From positions 3,348,001 to 3,412,000 of the forward strand of contig NZ_CP058559.1 of the NCBI RefSeq assembly GCF_014467015.1: a DNA stretch of 64,000 nt, in the 5' to 3' direction. This document shows, in pieces, positions 24,209 through 33,080 of the stretch; position 1 is the stretch's first letter, and each line of letters opens with the position of its first letter. The notes beneath the pieces were generated by a model. The model made no database searches, was not told the DNA's origin, and was given only the letters and a program-made list of their open reading frames with translations. The stretch is from Alkalicella caledoniensis. GTDB lineage: Bacteria; Bacillota; Proteinivoracia; Proteinivoracales; Proteinivoracaceae. A program made the translations under genes and the position numbers.

Positions 24209-26266
24209 ATGAAGAAAGTCTTGATGGGGATTATTGTGTTAGTTATATTAGTTACGATAATGTTATTTACCTATAATTATTTACTGTCAGAGAAGTTAGT
24301 TGAGGAATTTTTACAGGACCTAAGGGAAGGAGCATCCTTTTTTGAGCATCCTCAGCATGAACTTTTAAAGGAGTTGGTTGAGTTAGAAATTGCTCGAGAA
24401 CTCTATGTTGTTTCTACTAAGAAGGGTTTAAAAGGAACTTCAGCAATTATTGGTCTAAAAAAAGGTGAGTTTGAGTTTACTTTTACAGTTGAAAGAAGCG
24501 TTACTGACACTTCCAAAACCATGAATGTTCACGGAATAGATATAGTAAATGGAATTATGATTCAAAAAGATGAAAATGAAGAAAACTATTTATATGTTTT
24601 TAAAATAGATGACAATGAAGTGGGTCTACCTTCACCACATGATTTTGAAATAAACTCAGGTGAAGTGAAGAGACTTGTTGTAATAGATGGAAAAATCGCT
24701 GCTTTATCCCCCCTAGATTTGGTTACTATTGATAAAGTGATGTTTTTCGATGGACAAAGTATCACAGGTGAGAAGAAAGGTAAATTTATTTTTTCAAAAG
24801 ATATAATGCGATACGGGGTGGAAGATGGACTGTATATAGGTCAGAAGGATATTGATCTATATCTTAGGAATAATATTGTGGTAGCTTTGGTAACAAGGGA
24901 AAAATTTGTACCTGATACAATAAGGGTTTTAATAAATGATACAGGATTTAAAAAAATATATCATGAAGAAATCGTGGTTTCAAGTACAGGTACTATTACA
25001 GTAAGTAGTATAGAAGATGGAAGCATCCTTGTGGCTAAAGATACACTAATTAAGGTTAACGTAGATGGAAATTCAACAAAACTGACAATAGGACAAAATG
25101 AATACAGTTATAATGGTAGAGTTTATTTAACAAGTGAAGAAAGAATATATTTTGAATCCATAAAAAGAGGAGCAGCTCTAAATTTAAAACCCGGCTATAG
25201 AGGAAGTTTTGAGATATATGCCAGTGAAAATAAACTATATCTGATAAACGAAGTAGCTTTAGAACAATATCTTTATGGTGTTGTTCCTAGCGAGATGCCT
25301 GTTAGTTTTGGGTTGCAAGCTCTAGAAATTCAGTCTATTGCTGCAAGGACATATGCAGTTAATAATATTTACAGTTCAAGGTTTAGAAATTATTCTGCCC
25401 ACGTTGTTGACAGTGTTTCAAGTCAAGTTTATAACAACACAGATGAGTACCAAATTACTAATCAAGCTGTTGACAATACAAATGGTAAAATCATTAAATA
25501 TCTAAATAAAGTTATCGATGCTAAATTTTTCTCCACATCTAGCGGATATACTGCAAAGGCAAATGAAGTATGGGGATTTAGTGATCAATTTCCAGGGCCA
25601 GAAATACCATACCTTAAATCTAAGGCACAAGGGCTCATGGGAAGGTACAGTATTAGTAACGAACAGGCATTTGCAGCCTTTATAAAAGATAAAAGTGTTG
25701 TTGGCTTCGACAGTGGTTCTCCCTTTTTTAGGTGGGAAATAAAGATTAGCGAAAAACAGTTGAGAAAATCCATAGAAGAAAATCTAAGCAATAGATTTAA
25801 TGCAGATCCAAACAGTGTACTAACATTAGAAGGTGATGTGTTTAAAATTCTGGAAATTTCAGAGAGCCCCCTTGGAGAGATAAAGGAATTAATTATTGTA
25901 AAAAGAGGGGAAGGGGGAAATATCATGGAGCTTGAAATTGTGGCTAAAAATGGTACCTATAGAATTCTCAAAGAATATAATATTCGATTTACTTTAAGGC
26001 CTATTTGCCAAGAAATTCCTGTAGAAATCCATAGGAAAGATGGTTCTATCTTATCTAATTATAGTATATTACCAAGTGCCTTTGTTTATTTTGATCAAAA
26101 ATATGAAGACAATAAGCTTACGGATATAATAATATACGGTGGGGGAAATGGTCATGGTGCAGGAATGAGTCAGTACGGTGTGCAGGGTATGTTAAAAGCG
26201 GGATACACTAAAGAGGACATAATTTCCCATTACTATGAAAATACTCAAATTTTTAAACTGTACTAA
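24209..26266 (+). CDS. SpoIID/LytB-domain protein, membrane anchored
   Basis: A 685-residue protein with an N-terminal membrane anchor or uncleaved signal (about 2-26). Residues about 30-340 are beta-rich with no recognised domain. The SpoIID/LytB domain (about 345-680) has VVPSEMP, LEIQSIAARTYAV and the closing GGGNGHGAGMSQYGVQGML. SpoIID cleaves glycan strands denuded of peptides, and LytB modulates an amidase. At 685 residues it is about twice the size of sporulation SpoIID, so a vegetative LytB-like role is more likely. GGAGGAGATG precedes the ATG, and its own terminator follows. Confidence 0.88.
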   Translation: MKKVLMGIIVLVILVTIMLFTYNYLLSEKLVEEFLQDLREGASFFEHPQHELLKELVELEIARELYVVSTKKGLKGTSAIIGLKKGEFEFTFTVERSVTDTSKTMNVHGIDIVNGIMIQKDENEENYLYVFKIDDNEVGLPSPHDFEINSGEVKRLVVIDGKIAALSPLDLVTIDKVMFFDGQSITGEKKGKFIFSKDIMRYGVEDGLYIGQKDIDLYLRNNIVVALVTREKFVPDTIRVLINDTGFKKIYHEEIVVSSTGTITVSSIEDGSILVAKDTLIKVNVDGNSTKLTIGQNEYSYNGRVYLTSEERIYFESIKRGAALNLKPGYRGSFEIYASENKLYLINEVALEQYLYGVVPSEMPVSFGLQALEIQSIAARTYAVNNIYSSRFRNYSAHVVDSVSSQVYNNTDEYQITNQAVDNTNGKIIKYLNKVIDAKFFSTSSGYTAKANEVWGFSDQFPGPEIPYLKSKAQGLMGRYSISNEQAFAAFIKDKSVVGFDSGSPFFRWEIKISEKQLRKSIEENLSNRFNADPNSVLTLEGDVFKILEISESPLGEIKELIIVKRGEGGNIMELEIVAKNGTYRILKEYNIRFTLRPICQEIPVEIHRKDGSILSNYSILPSAFVYFDQKYEDNKLTDIIIYGGGNGHGAGMSQYGVQGMLKAGYTKEDIISHYYENTQIFKLY

Positions 26267-26269
26267 ACA

Positions 26270-26302
26270 GTAAAGCAGGCTCCTTGAGCCTGCTTTAGTT
26301 TT
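26270..26302. terminator. bidirectional terminator
   Basis: TAAAGCAGGCT-CCTTG-AGCCTGCTTTA with a T-run on the right, between convergent genes. Confidence 0.85.
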
Positions 26303-26305
26303 TTC

Positions 26306-26827
26306 TTATGCTTTTTTTACTTTTTTAAGTTGAGATAATATACGACTAATTTCTTTTTCTCTTTCATCCCTAGTTATATTTACAAAATTCGGGGTAGTGT
26401 TACTAAGCCTTGATTTTTTCTTTGGTAATTTTATAGCTAAATTATGACCCAAAATATATCCGTACATTCCTATATTAACTAGTAAAAGTTCCACAGCTAC
26501 TGTGAAAAGCCCTGCTCCAAGGAGAATAATCACATAACTAAAACCTATAAATGAACCATTAAGACTAGGAATTACCGCCAATATAAACCATAGCCCTATG
26601 ATAGAGAGCAAAAACCATGGTAGTATCTTATATAGTTTTAGTTTAGAATTGTAATAGGAAAGATCTTTCTTTTTTATTCTTTCATTGCTAAATCTGCCAT
26701 CTCTTAAACCTACAAAAAACAAACACAAAATAGTTCCCAAAACTGTGAATACTACTAAACCAGTAAAAGTGCTAAATTGTATTAAAATATTCATTGTGGT
26801 TATATATCCGGTTTTTAAGATCTCCAC
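26306..26827 (-). CDS. four-helix membrane protein of unknown function
   Basis: A 173-residue protein with four hydrophobic segments (about 15-37, 53-80, 87-110 and 112-130 by eye) and a basic C-terminal tail. The GTG start at 26827 has GGGGAGG seven bases upstream. I recognise no family. It is convergent with the SpoIID-like gene and divergent from the MazG-like gene. Confidence 0.65.
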   Translation of the reverse strand: MEILKTGYITTMNILIQFSTFTGLVVFTVLGTILCLFFVGLRDGRFSNERIKKKDLSYYNSKLKLYKILPWFLLSIIGLWFILAVIPSLNGSFIGFSYVIILLGAGLFTVAVELLLVNIGMYGYILGHNLAIKLPKKKSRLSNTTPNFVNITRDEREKEISRILSQLKKVKKA

Positions 26828-27013
26828 TTTTAAACCTCCCCAATAGCTTGTAAATATATTATATAGTAATAAGTCAAATTTGTCTAAATTGTAGTTTAAC
26901 TATGACGGAATTCTATAGAGAAGTACTAAAATATAATTGAACAAAAACTACTAAAATAACATTAAACAATTTCAATGCATATGGTACAATAAATAAGGGA
27001 GGAGGAATCATTA

Positions 27014-27496
27014 ATGAAAATAGCACAATTGCAAGAAGGCATCAAAATTTTAATGGAAGAAAAGGGTTTTGCAAATGGTAAAGATAAGTTCATGGTTAAA
27101 GTTGTTTTACTACATACTGAAGTATCAGAGTTGGCAGATGCCATAAAAAAAGGTAGGGAAGAAGACTTTGGGCAAGAACTAGCTGATATAATTATAAGAT
27201 TATTAAATATGCCCCTTATGTTCCCTGAGTGGGGCGACATCTGGAAAGAAACAACCTTCGAATCTATCCCTGAAGTAAGGTTTCAAGACCCTTGGGAAGC
27301 TATGATGAACTTACATAAGGAAATTTCACTTTTGAGGGGAGTTCAAACAGATAAGGTGGGAATATTTAAAATTTTTGCCATGGTTAAAGGCTTAAGTTCT
27401 ATTATGCAGATAAACCTTTATGCTGAATGTATTAATAAAATGGAAGTTAATTGGGGTAGACCCTTTAGATATGGAACAGTTGATGAAAAAAAATAG
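27014..27496 (+). CDS. MazG-like all-alpha nucleotide pyrophosphohydrolase
   Basis: A 160-residue helical protein. The MazG-type metal motif is present as LHTEVSELADAI (ExxE) near residue 35, followed by QELADIIIRL (ExxD) near residue 57. The C-terminal half holds a weaker second helical unit. These enzymes hydrolyse NTPs or dNTPs, often in house-cleaning. GGAGGAGG precedes the ATG. It is monocistronic. Its terminator region appears to have been split by a 128-bp palindromic element. Confidence 0.8.
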   Translation: MKIAQLQEGIKILMEEKGFANGKDKFMVKVVLLHTEVSELADAIKKGREEDFGQELADIIIRLLNMPLMFPEWGDIWKETTFESIPEVRFQDPWEAMMNLHKEISLLRGVQTDKVGIFKIFAMVKGLSSIMQINLYAECINKMEVNWGRPFRYGTVDEKK

Positions 27497-27535
27497 AAGT
27501 GACTATAAGTGAAGCTCTGAAAAGTCATTTGACCT

Positions 27536-27663
27536 AACAGGCTGCTCAAAAGCCTTCAGATTAGAGGCACGAAAAAGCCCAAGAACCGCAGCGTATATTT
27601 AATACGTGAGGATTTTGGGCTTTTGAAGTAACAAAGAAGATGGAGGTTTTTCAGCGGCCTGAT
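27536..27663. repeat. MITE-like palindromic element inserted in a terminator
   Basis: About 128 bp. The ends AGGCTGCTCAAAA and TTTTCAGCGGCCT are inverted repeats (11 of 13 positions). Inside, AAAAGCCCAA...AGCGTAT and ATACGT...TTGGGCTTTT form a long imperfect stem. It has no ORF. The pattern resembles widely scattered small palindromic repeats with TTTTCAGC-GCCTG ends known from several bacterial genomes. On both sides lie the arms of a hairpin (AAAAAATAGAAGTGAC at 27488-27503 and GTCGCTTCTATTTTTT at 27668-27683), suggesting insertion into the loop of a terminator. Confidence 0.6.
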
Positions 27664-27682
27664 CTAAGTCGCTTCTATTTTT

Positions 27683-28516
27683 TTATAAGCTTATGTCACC
27701 TTTTATATCTGGGATTAATATGTGTATTTGATTCTTCATATCAAAATAACCGTTTTTTAAAACCTCTACTTGTAGCTCTAGTTCATACAAACCTTCATCA
27801 AAGTTATGATAATAATCTACAACCCTTTGATAATTTTTTGACCATTCTTCCCAAGAAGTTTCCACCTGTTCAATCTCCTTTGTAGTTATTGATTGTTCCA
27901 GATGTGTTGTTTTATAATGCATTTCAGTGGGAAAAAGGGAATAAGCAATAGTTAACTTAAAGCTTTCCTTGATATCCTCAGTTATAAATGGATAGTCCAA
28001 CCCTTGAACTTCTTCTTTAAAGTTTATAAACTCACGTTTTCTCTCATAATATAACTCCATTAAATCTGTTTCCTTATCAAAATTATCTTCAATTAGAACT
28101 TCAACAGCCAAATTATGAAAATCATAAATATCAGCAAGGATATTATATGAAGGATGTAGAAATTTCTCTTGATATTCTTTTGCCAAATTAAGAATTTCTA
28201 ATTCCTCCTGGTAAGCTATTTGAGCTTTGTTCAACCTTTCTAAAACTAATATTAAACTTTTAGTTTTAACTGAAAGACTACCACTAGTGATTTTACTCTC
28301 TATACTCTTATAGAAATCTAAGGCTTCTTTGTATTTAGATTCATCTAAAAGTTTATATCCTTCTTGGAAAAGTATTTGCTCATCTGATGTTACAGGTTGT
28401 TCTTCTGGGACATCAACTACGCCAGTAGTAGTGGTGAAAATGGGATAATTAAAGATCAGAAAGCTGATAATAGATAATAGCAGAATTGCAAAAGAATATA
28501 TAACAGTTTTTTTCAT
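27683..28516 (-). CDS. membrane-anchored coiled-coil protein of unknown function
   Basis: A 277-residue protein with one N-terminal hydrophobic segment (about 5-25), then a Pro/acidic stretch and long charged helices rich in Glu, Lys and Leu. Residues about 50-115 look TPR-like (EGYKLLDESKYKEALDFYKSIE). No lipobox cysteine is present. AAGGGAGG precedes the ATG. I recognise no specific family; a surface or wall-associated scaffold is possible but unproven. Confidence 0.65.
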   Translation of the reverse strand: MKKTVIYSFAILLLSIISFLIFNYPIFTTTTGVVDVPEEQPVTSDEQILFQEGYKLLDESKYKEALDFYKSIESKITSGSLSVKTKSLILVLERLNKAQIAYQEELEILNLAKEYQEKFLHPSYNILADIYDFHNLAVEVLIEDNFDKETDLMELYYERKREFINFKEEVQGLDYPFITEDIKESFKLTIAYSLFPTEMHYKTTHLEQSITTKEIEQVETSWEEWSKNYQRVVDYYHNFDEGLYELELQVEVLKNGYFDMKNQIHILIPDIKGDISL

Positions 28517-28578
28517 GGTAGCCTCCCTTAGTATGTAATAATTGTATTATAAATTTAGACTAACTTCAACACCTTCCG

Positions 28579-28593
28579 TGTGATTACAGTCAC
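28579..28593. promoter_or_regulatory. CRP/FNR-like palindrome upstream of ferredoxin gene
   Basis: TGTGA-TTACAG-TCAC matches the half-sites and 6-bp spacing used by CRP-family regulators. It lies about 60 bp upstream of the ferredoxin start. No regulator gene of this family is in the window. Confidence 0.4.
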
Positions 28594-28651
28594 TGTTCCA
28601 AATTTAGGAAAAGTGTAAAATGTAATTAGAAAATAAATTGGAGGTGTTCTT

Positions 28652-28843
28652 ATGAAAGTTAAAGTAAATAAAGACCTATGTATAGGTTGTGGATTATGTG
28701 AAGGAATATGCCCTAAAGTGTTTAAAATGAATGAGGAAAATGTTGCCATGGTTTTAGTGGATACTGTGCCTGAGGAAGAAATGGAAAATGTTAAAGAAGC
28801 ATTGGAATGCTGTCCAGTATCTGCAATTGAATTTAGCGAATAA
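28652..28843 (+). CDS. ferredoxin, single [4Fe-4S]
   Basis: A 63-residue protein. Cluster ligands are Cys10, Cys13 and Cys16 (CIGCGLC) plus Cys54 (CCP). Cys20 and Cys53 are extra and could form a disulfide, as in some single-cluster ferredoxins. It is a soluble low-potential electron carrier and could feed the ferredoxin-type thioredoxin reductase at 52914, though that is inference. TTGGAGGTG precedes the ATG. A methyltransferase gene follows after 23 bp. Confidence 0.95.
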   Translation: MKVKVNKDLCIGCGLCEGICPKVFKMNEENVAMVLVDTVPEEEMENVKEALECCPVSAIEFSE

Positions 28844-28866
28844 TAAAAATAAAGGAGGGCTTAAAA

Positions 28867-29568
28867 ATGGATTTTTATAGTCGTTTTAGTCAATATTATG
28901 ATTTGATTTTCCCACCACAAAAAGCTCAAGGAAAATTCTTAAGTAAGTATTATAATGATCATAAATGTGTTTTAGATATAGCCTGTGGCACTGGGAGTTA
29001 TACCAAAGAAATAGCTAGAAATTCCCATGTTGAGGTCATTGGTATAGATCTTGATTCAGATATGATAATTAAGGCTAGGGAAAAAAGCAAGGATCTAGGA
29101 AATATTAGATTTTTGGAACTTAACATGCTAGATATAGATAAATTAGAAAAAAAATTTGACCTGATATACTGTATTGGAAATTCTTTGCCCCATCTAAAAC
29201 CCTATGAAATAAAAGAAGCCTTAAAAATGATATATAACACCCTCAACTCCAAGGGCAACCTAGTAATCCAAACAGTAAATTATGACAGAAGACCTGAAAA
29301 ATTGCCAACGATTATAAATGAAGAACATAATATTACATTCACAAGGGATTACTCCTACAGTGGGCAAAGTGTTGAATTTTGCACAGTGCTACAGGGACAA
29401 GATTTTAAAGTGGAAGGAAAGGTATCATTATACCCCATTAGAAGCACAGAGTTAATTCAATGGCTAAAGGAAATAGGATTTGTTAATATCCAACTTTTTG
29501 GTGATTTTAATGAAGGAGAATATAAACCCACGGAAAGTACTTCTTTAGTGGTTGTAGCTTCAAGATAG
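28867..29568 (+). CDS. class I SAM-dependent methyltransferase
   Basis: A 233-residue Rossmann-fold methyltransferase. Motif I is VLDIACGTGSYTKEIA near residue 37. An acidic motif II (VIGIDLDSDMI) and the post-motif FDLIYCIGNSLPHL follow. The substrate is unknown; the family includes small-molecule and quinone methyltransferases. AAAGGAGGG precedes the ATG. It is probably co-transcribed with the ferredoxin 23 bp upstream and lies 97 bp ahead of the prenyl synthase. Confidence 0.88.
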   Translation: MDFYSRFSQYYDLIFPPQKAQGKFLSKYYNDHKCVLDIACGTGSYTKEIARNSHVEVIGIDLDSDMIIKAREKSKDLGNIRFLELNMLDIDKLEKKFDLIYCIGNSLPHLKPYEIKEALKMIYNTLNSKGNLVIQTVNYDRRPEKLPTIINEEHNITFTRDYSYSGQSVEFCTVLQGQDFKVEGKVSLYPIRSTELIQWLKEIGFVNIQLFGDFNEGEYKPTESTSLVVVASR

Positions 29569-29665
29569 TAATTTAAATATTACGCCTTTAACTGTATTTT
29601 GTTATATAAAATTCAAATATTTGGGAATGATATGTGTAGACAATCAGATAAAGGCGGGGAAAAAA

Positions 29666-30643
29666 TTGCAAAAAACAAAATATACTATTTCAACTTCAGA
29701 ACCAGTGGAAGATGTTTTAAATATAGTCCAGAAAAAACTACTTTCAATTAGTGAAAGTGAAAGTAAACATTCCAATTACATCACTCAATACCTGATATTT
29801 AGAGGAGGAAAGAGATTAAGACCATTATTGGTAACTCTCTCTTCCTTAGAACAGGCAGATGTGGACGATATAGCAAACATAGGAGCAGCAGCTGAACTTA
29901 TTCATACAGCTTCTTTAGTACACGATGATATTGTAGACGACTCAAAGCTTCGTCGGGGTGTGCAAACTATAAATAGTAAATGGAACAATAGTGTGGCAGT
30001 TTTAGTTGGGGATTTTCTTTTCGCAAAAGCATTTGAAATTCTTGGGCAATACAAAGATAGAAATATAATAGATCAGTATACAGGTGCTATTAGCATGATG
30101 AGTATTGGAGAGCTTGAACAACTAAAAAACAGATATAATCATCGAAAGTCAATAAGCCAGTATTATAAAGAAATACGAGGTAAAACAGGGAAGCTTATTT
30201 CTGTATGTTGTAAGTCTGGTGCAATGCTAGCTGAAATGCAAGAAACAGACATTGAACAAATCGAAAATTATGGATTAGAGGTTGGGTACGCGTTTCAGAT
30301 AATAGATGACATGCTTGATATTACTGGAAGCCCATCGAGTTTAGGAAAACCTGTATTTAAAGACCTAGTAGAAGGTAATATAACCCTACCTATGATTCTT
30401 TTGTTAGAGCATAGTAACCAGAGAAGCCTTTTAGAAGAAATTATTATTACTAGAGACTTTAGTGATGTGAATATGAAACTGATATACAAAGCCATGGGGG
30501 ATAATCAAATACCAGAAATTATTTTTGAAATCGCTAAAGAGCATATTGCAAATGCATTAGCATCCTTAGAGAACACAAGTAATTTTTATGGAAAAGATAG
30601 ATATAAAACCCTCGCTGAATTTGTATTAAAAAGGAAAAAATAG
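29666..30643 (+). CDS. long-chain polyprenyl diphosphate synthase
   Basis: A trans-isoprenyl diphosphate synthase of about 325 residues. Both aspartate-rich motifs are present: HDDIVDDSKLRRG (FARM) and QIIDDMLDITG (SARM). GGKRLRP near the N-terminus binds the diphosphate. Length suits the large subunit of heptaprenyl or octaprenyl synthases. The start is set at TTG 29666 because AAGGCGGGG lies six bases before it; an ATG at 29621 lacks such a site. It faces a YtpB-like C35 terpene synthase across a shared terminator, so heptaprenyl diphosphate is a plausible product. Confidence 0.9.
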   Translation: MQKTKYTISTSEPVEDVLNIVQKKLLSISESESKHSNYITQYLIFRGGKRLRPLLVTLSSLEQADVDDIANIGAAAELIHTASLVHDDIVDDSKLRRGVQTINSKWNNSVAVLVGDFLFAKAFEILGQYKDRNIIDQYTGAISMMSIGELEQLKNRYNHRKSISQYYKEIRGKTGKLISVCCKSGAMLAEMQETDIEQIENYGLEVGYAFQIIDDMLDITGSPSSLGKPVFKDLVEGNITLPMILLLEHSNQRSLLEEIIITRDFSDVNMKLIYKAMGDNQIPEIIFEIAKEHIANALASLENTSNFYGKDRYKTLAEFVLKRKK

Positions 30644-30650
30644 ACTCTTC

Positions 30651-30695
30651 AACTATAAAAGTGACGGCCAAGGCTAGGCCGTCACTTTTATAGTT
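30651..30695. terminator. strong bidirectional terminator
   Basis: A perfect 19-bp stem (30651-30669 with 30677-30695) with a 7-nt loop, between convergent genes. Confidence 0.9.
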
Positions 30696-31737
30696 TGTTT
30701 TTTTTTCTAAGTGTGATACATGCTTTATACATGGCTTTTGTATCTGAACCTGCAAAATTCAGTAGATCCATTGCCAGGGACTCAAGATTATCTTGTTTCA
30801 CTTTGGGATCTGAAAGGTACATGGCAAGAAGGCCTTTGACAACTGTTTCATGGAAGTTGTTATTAGGTAAAGACCTTACTTTTTCTAGGCTATTTTTAAT
30901 AAAATAACAAAGTCTTTGTTTTAACTGATTTTCAGTTTCATAATAGCTAACAAAGTTTAGATCACCACCAATTTCATCCTCTTTTTTATCTATGAAATAG
31001 TCTAAGAGAATATGAAGTCCTGCCACATAAGGGAAATATGCTTCATATACTTTTTTTGCATATTCGCTAGTCAAATCCTTTTTCGCAGCCTCTCTAATTA
31101 AGGCAAATGTTGGCAAAGTAGAGCCCGTAGCTGCCGAGAATTCCCACCAATATAATTCGGGGGCTAATGTTGCCTGATGAGAATCTGCCCAACTAATCAA
31201 TTTATCTTCCCTAACAGTAGGATCTAAATGTTTGAAAACTTGTAGATCTTTATATAGTTCTGTTAACTTAAGTGTATACTGTCTAACTATGGGAAAAGAA
31301 GGCAATGTTTCTATGGTATGCTGGCAGTTTTCAACTAAATGGGCTAAATAACCGCCATCACCTTTAAGTGGATAGTTTTCGTAATAGTCAGGGGTAAACT
31401 TAGTTGGAGATAGAGCATCCAACATTGATTTATGGAGGATTCTAAAGCCTTCTTCGTCACAAACTCCAGCTCTATCACAAAGGTTATCAAGATAATCACT
31501 TATTGTTTGGAATGAAGTTATAAAGGGGAGTACTTTTTTGCAGCCCAATCCATAGACCCCCCCACCTAAGCTATGGAAATCCTTATTTTCGATACTTAGA
31601 CATGCCTGATTAGTTAACTCAGAATTTGGGCATTGATTCAAATAGTCTTTATATGTTTTTAAGTTCTTTTTAACCTCAGGAAATATGGAGAGAACATAGG
31701 GTGTTAACATTAAAAATTTGTAAAAGGATTTTATCAT
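30688..31737 (-). CDS. YtpB-like (DUF2600) large terpene synthase
   Basis: A 349-residue helical protein with the DUF2600 pattern: SDYLDNLCDRAGVCDEE near residue 80 (aspartate-rich, likely metal-diphosphate binding), GDGGYLAHLV, and YVAGLHILLDYFIDKKEDE near residue 247. In Bacillus, YtpB converts heptaprenyl diphosphate to tetraprenyl-beta-curcumene, the precursor of C35 terpenes (sesquarterpenes). The polyprenyl synthase next door could supply its substrate. No squalene-hopene-type cyclase is in the window. It is monocistronic on the minus strand. Confidence 0.85.
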   Translation of the reverse strand: MIKSFYKFLMLTPYVLSIFPEVKKNLKTYKDYLNQCPNSELTNQACLSIENKDFHSLGGGVYGLGCKKVLPFITSFQTISDYLDNLCDRAGVCDEEGFRILHKSMLDALSPTKFTPDYYENYPLKGDGGYLAHLVENCQHTIETLPSFPIVRQYTLKLTELYKDLQVFKHLDPTVREDKLISWADSHQATLAPELYWWEFSAATGSTLPTFALIREAAKKDLTSEYAKKVYEAYFPYVAGLHILLDYFIDKKEDEIGGDLNFVSYYETENQLKQRLCYFIKNSLEKVRSLPNNNFHETVVKGLLAMYLSDPKVKQDNLESLAMDLLNFAGSDTKAMYKACITLRKKNKL

Positions 31738-31863
31738 AGCGCTAGCCCTCTTTTAAATTATTATTTTTCAATTAATTTTTAGTTTACCCATAACTTAACA
31801 GGGTATGAATTTTATTAATTACAAAAACTATAATGACAAAATTTAAAAGGAGGAATTTATTTA

Positions 31864-32529
31864 ATGGATATGTATAATAAAGATGTAAATCCAAACGTTA
31901 ATTATAACGATCCTGGTATGCAGCCTGATCACTATATGGTCAAAAGACAGGAGCCTCACACAGTTAAAGGTTCTGGTATAAACTTACCCCATGTAGTTAG
32001 AATGGAGATGGCTAAATTATTAGATGAGCATAACTGTGCATTACACGTAGCCATGCATCAATATAATAAACATCATTGGCTAACTGAAGGTCCTGAATCA
32101 TTTTTATCTTTACATCATCTTTTAGACGAACATGTTGAAAAAACCATTAAGCATATAGATATGATAGGTGAGAGAATCGCAAGACTAGGTGGTATACCTA
32201 CAGGGCATCCAGTGACACAACACGAGCTTTCTTATATAAAACATGAAGCAGAAGGTAGATATACCATGAGGGATATGTTAAGAAATGATTTAGAGCATGA
32301 GATGAAAATGCAAGATATGATGAGAAAGCAAATAGATAGAGCTCATCAACTAAAAGATTTTGGAACTGTGGAAGTTTTAGAAGAGGTGTTATTAACAAGG
32401 GAAGATCTAGCATATCACCTTTATAGCGTTTTAGAAGATGACTCCTTAATAAGAGGTCTATCTAGAAACGTAGTTCTAGGCCACAAAATGGATCAAAACA
32501 GAAAAGCAGATAACGAATATAGACACTAA
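31864..32529 (+). CDS. dps: Dps-family ferritin-like protein
   Basis: A 221-residue protein. The Dps core (about 45-195) shows the H-x-x-HHW motif (HVAMHQYNKHHWLTEGP) and LHHLLDEHVEKTIKHIDMIGERI, where Asp and Glu ligate iron at the dimer interface. Dps forms 12-subunit cages that oxidise iron with peroxide and protect DNA. The first 45 residues are a polar, Asn/Pro-rich extension longer than in E. coli Dps. AAAGGAGG precedes the ATG. The gene stands alone. Confidence 0.88.
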   Translation: MDMYNKDVNPNVNYNDPGMQPDHYMVKRQEPHTVKGSGINLPHVVRMEMAKLLDEHNCALHVAMHQYNKHHWLTEGPESFLSLHHLLDEHVEKTIKHIDMIGERIARLGGIPTGHPVTQHELSYIKHEAEGRYTMRDMLRNDLEHEMKMQDMMRKQIDRAHQLKDFGTVEVLEEVLLTREDLAYHLYSVLEDDSLIRGLSRNVVLGHKMDQNRKADNEYRH

Positions 32530-32578
32530 AAAAAGGCCCATGCACTTTTACGTATCTAACAGTAAAAGTGCATGGGCT
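32527..32578 (-). terminator. terminator of pyrB-pyrI
   Basis: A perfect 16-bp stem (GCCCATGCACTTTTAC/GTAAAAGTGCATGGGC, 10-nt loop) followed on the minus strand by seven T. Its polarity fits the leftward pyrBI operon rather than dps. Confidence 0.8.
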
Positions 32579-32654
32579 ACTCCTATGCTTCTGTAGGATT
32601 TGAGTTTGTAAAGGTGCTATATGGAACAAAAAATCATAGGGGTCACCGATATTC

Positions 32655-33080
32655 TTACAGTTCTATCTGATCAAGGCGTGTTGTCTCTTCACAGTAATTG
32701 CAGCTGTAACCGTCAACACTTGAATTAAGCTTAAATTCCGGTGTTACAAACTCAGTTTCAAAGCTTATACAGCGGGGATTTTTACAGTTAATTATACCCT
32801 TTACATAATTAGGAAGAGTCATCGCTACTTTTTTTATAACTTTTTCATCTTTTATATAGTTGACTGTTATAGAATTGTCTAAGATCCCGAATAATTCTAG
32901 TGGGATTTCAAACAAGTTCTCTATTTTAATTACATCTTTACGTTTTGAATTTCTGCCCTCAATATTTTTCATTAATATCACTGGTTGATCCATGTTGTCT
33001 AGGTCAAGTTTTTCGTAAATCCTTATTCCTTTTCCTAAGCTTATATGGTCTATAACTATACCATTTTTTATTTTTAACAT
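32655..33080 (-). CDS. pyrI: aspartate carbamoyltransferase regulatory subunit
   Basis: A 141-residue regulatory chain that binds nucleotides and bridges catalytic trimers of ATCase. The N-terminal allosteric domain begins MLKIKNGIVIDHI. The C-terminal zinc domain carries CKNPRC near residue 108 and CNYC near residue 130, the four zinc ligands. It overlaps the last codons of pyrB by 7 bp, as expected for a pyrBI operon. Because pyrB is split by an insertion upstream, this gene is now separated from its normal promoter. Confidence 0.93.
   Translation of the reverse strand: MLKIKNGIVIDHISLGKGIRIYEKLDLDNMDQPVILMKNIEGRNSKRKDVIKIENLFEIPLELFGILDNSITVNYIKDEKVIKKVAMTLPNYVKGIINCKNPRCISFETEFVTPEFKLNSSVDGYSCNYCEETTRLDQIEL

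Noticed and set aside
27640-27885. 81-codon open frame on the + strand
   Set aside because: It starts in the palindromic element and runs antisense through a better-supported gene.
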